5,366 nucleotides of DNA, from positions 1-5,366 of the forward strand of contig CAIYQS010000081.1 of assembly GCA_903928395.1 (NCBI GenBank), read 5' to 3'. Each line of letters begins with the position of its first letter. Position 1 is the stretch's first letter. The translations under genes were made by a program, and so were the position numbers. This stretch comes from an uncultured Actinomycetes bacterium (GTDB lineage: Bacteria > Actinomycetota > Actinomycetes > Nanopelagicales > Nanopelagicaceae). This document shows, one piece after another, positions 5,338 through 5,366 of this stretch. The notes below the pieces were generated by a model. The model ran no database searches and was not told the origin of the DNA. It was given only the letters and a program-made list of their open reading frames with translations.

Positions 5338-5366
5338 GTGAGCAAGATTCAAGTACTGCAACGGAG
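5338..5366 (+). CDS. Start of a divergent gene, cut by the window edge; possibly the local transcription regulator
   Basis: Only nine codons are visible: GTG start, then SKIQVLQR. Support comes from the AGGAG site six bases upstream, an in-frame TAG at 5326-5328 with no other start in between, and a promoter-like sequence at 5241-5269. Divergent genes beside sugar importers are often their regulators. The residues IQVLQR resemble the start of IclR-family proteins (pattern QVLxRAxxIL), while the nearby TGTATACA palindrome would rather suggest a GntR protein. Nine residues cannot decide between these or exclude another product. Confidence 0.5.

Overview
The window holds one sugar-type ABC import operon on the minus strand. 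It is flanked on the left by the 3' part of a convergent dehydrogenase gene and on the right by what looks like the first codons of a divergent gene. Moderate GC with AT-rich stretches, Shine-Dalgarno sites matching GGAG/AGGA, and GTG starts indicate a bacterium. The binding protein has a plain Sec signal with no lipobox cysteine. My best guess is a low-GC free-living actinobacterium (freshwater or marine type), but no marker gene here proves it.

Layout, left to right. 1-626 (+): short-chain dehydrogenase/reductase (SDR) whose N-terminus lies outside the window. 628-1416 (-): a complete second SDR, ending one base from the first. 1409-2353 (-): RbsC-type permease. 2355-3893 (-): RbsA/MglA-type double ATPase. 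3894-4020: structured spacer with consecutive inverted repeats. 4021-5073 (-): secreted sugar-binding protein. 5074-5337: divergent control region with two overlapping sigma-70-like promoters and operator-like palindromes. 5338 to the right edge (+): start of a probable gene, possibly the local regulator.

How it works together (inference from family and layout). The binding protein captures a monosaccharide or related compound, the permease dimer moves it across the membrane, the ATPase powers transport, and the last gene of the operon probably oxidises the imported compound or a product of it. Gene order is binding protein, ATPase, permease, dehydrogenase. The last three are tightly packed (1-base gap, then 8-base overlap), which suggests translational coupling. 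The binding protein is separated from the ATPase gene by hairpins that could keep its mRNA more abundant. The convergent SDR resembles sugar or sugar-acid dehydrogenases, so two oxidation steps of one non-phosphorylating sugar route may lie side by side. The substrate cannot be read from the sequence.

I see no mobile element, CRISPR array, tRNA or rRNA, and no clearly novel system. The most interesting parts are the promoter/operator region and the structured spacer.
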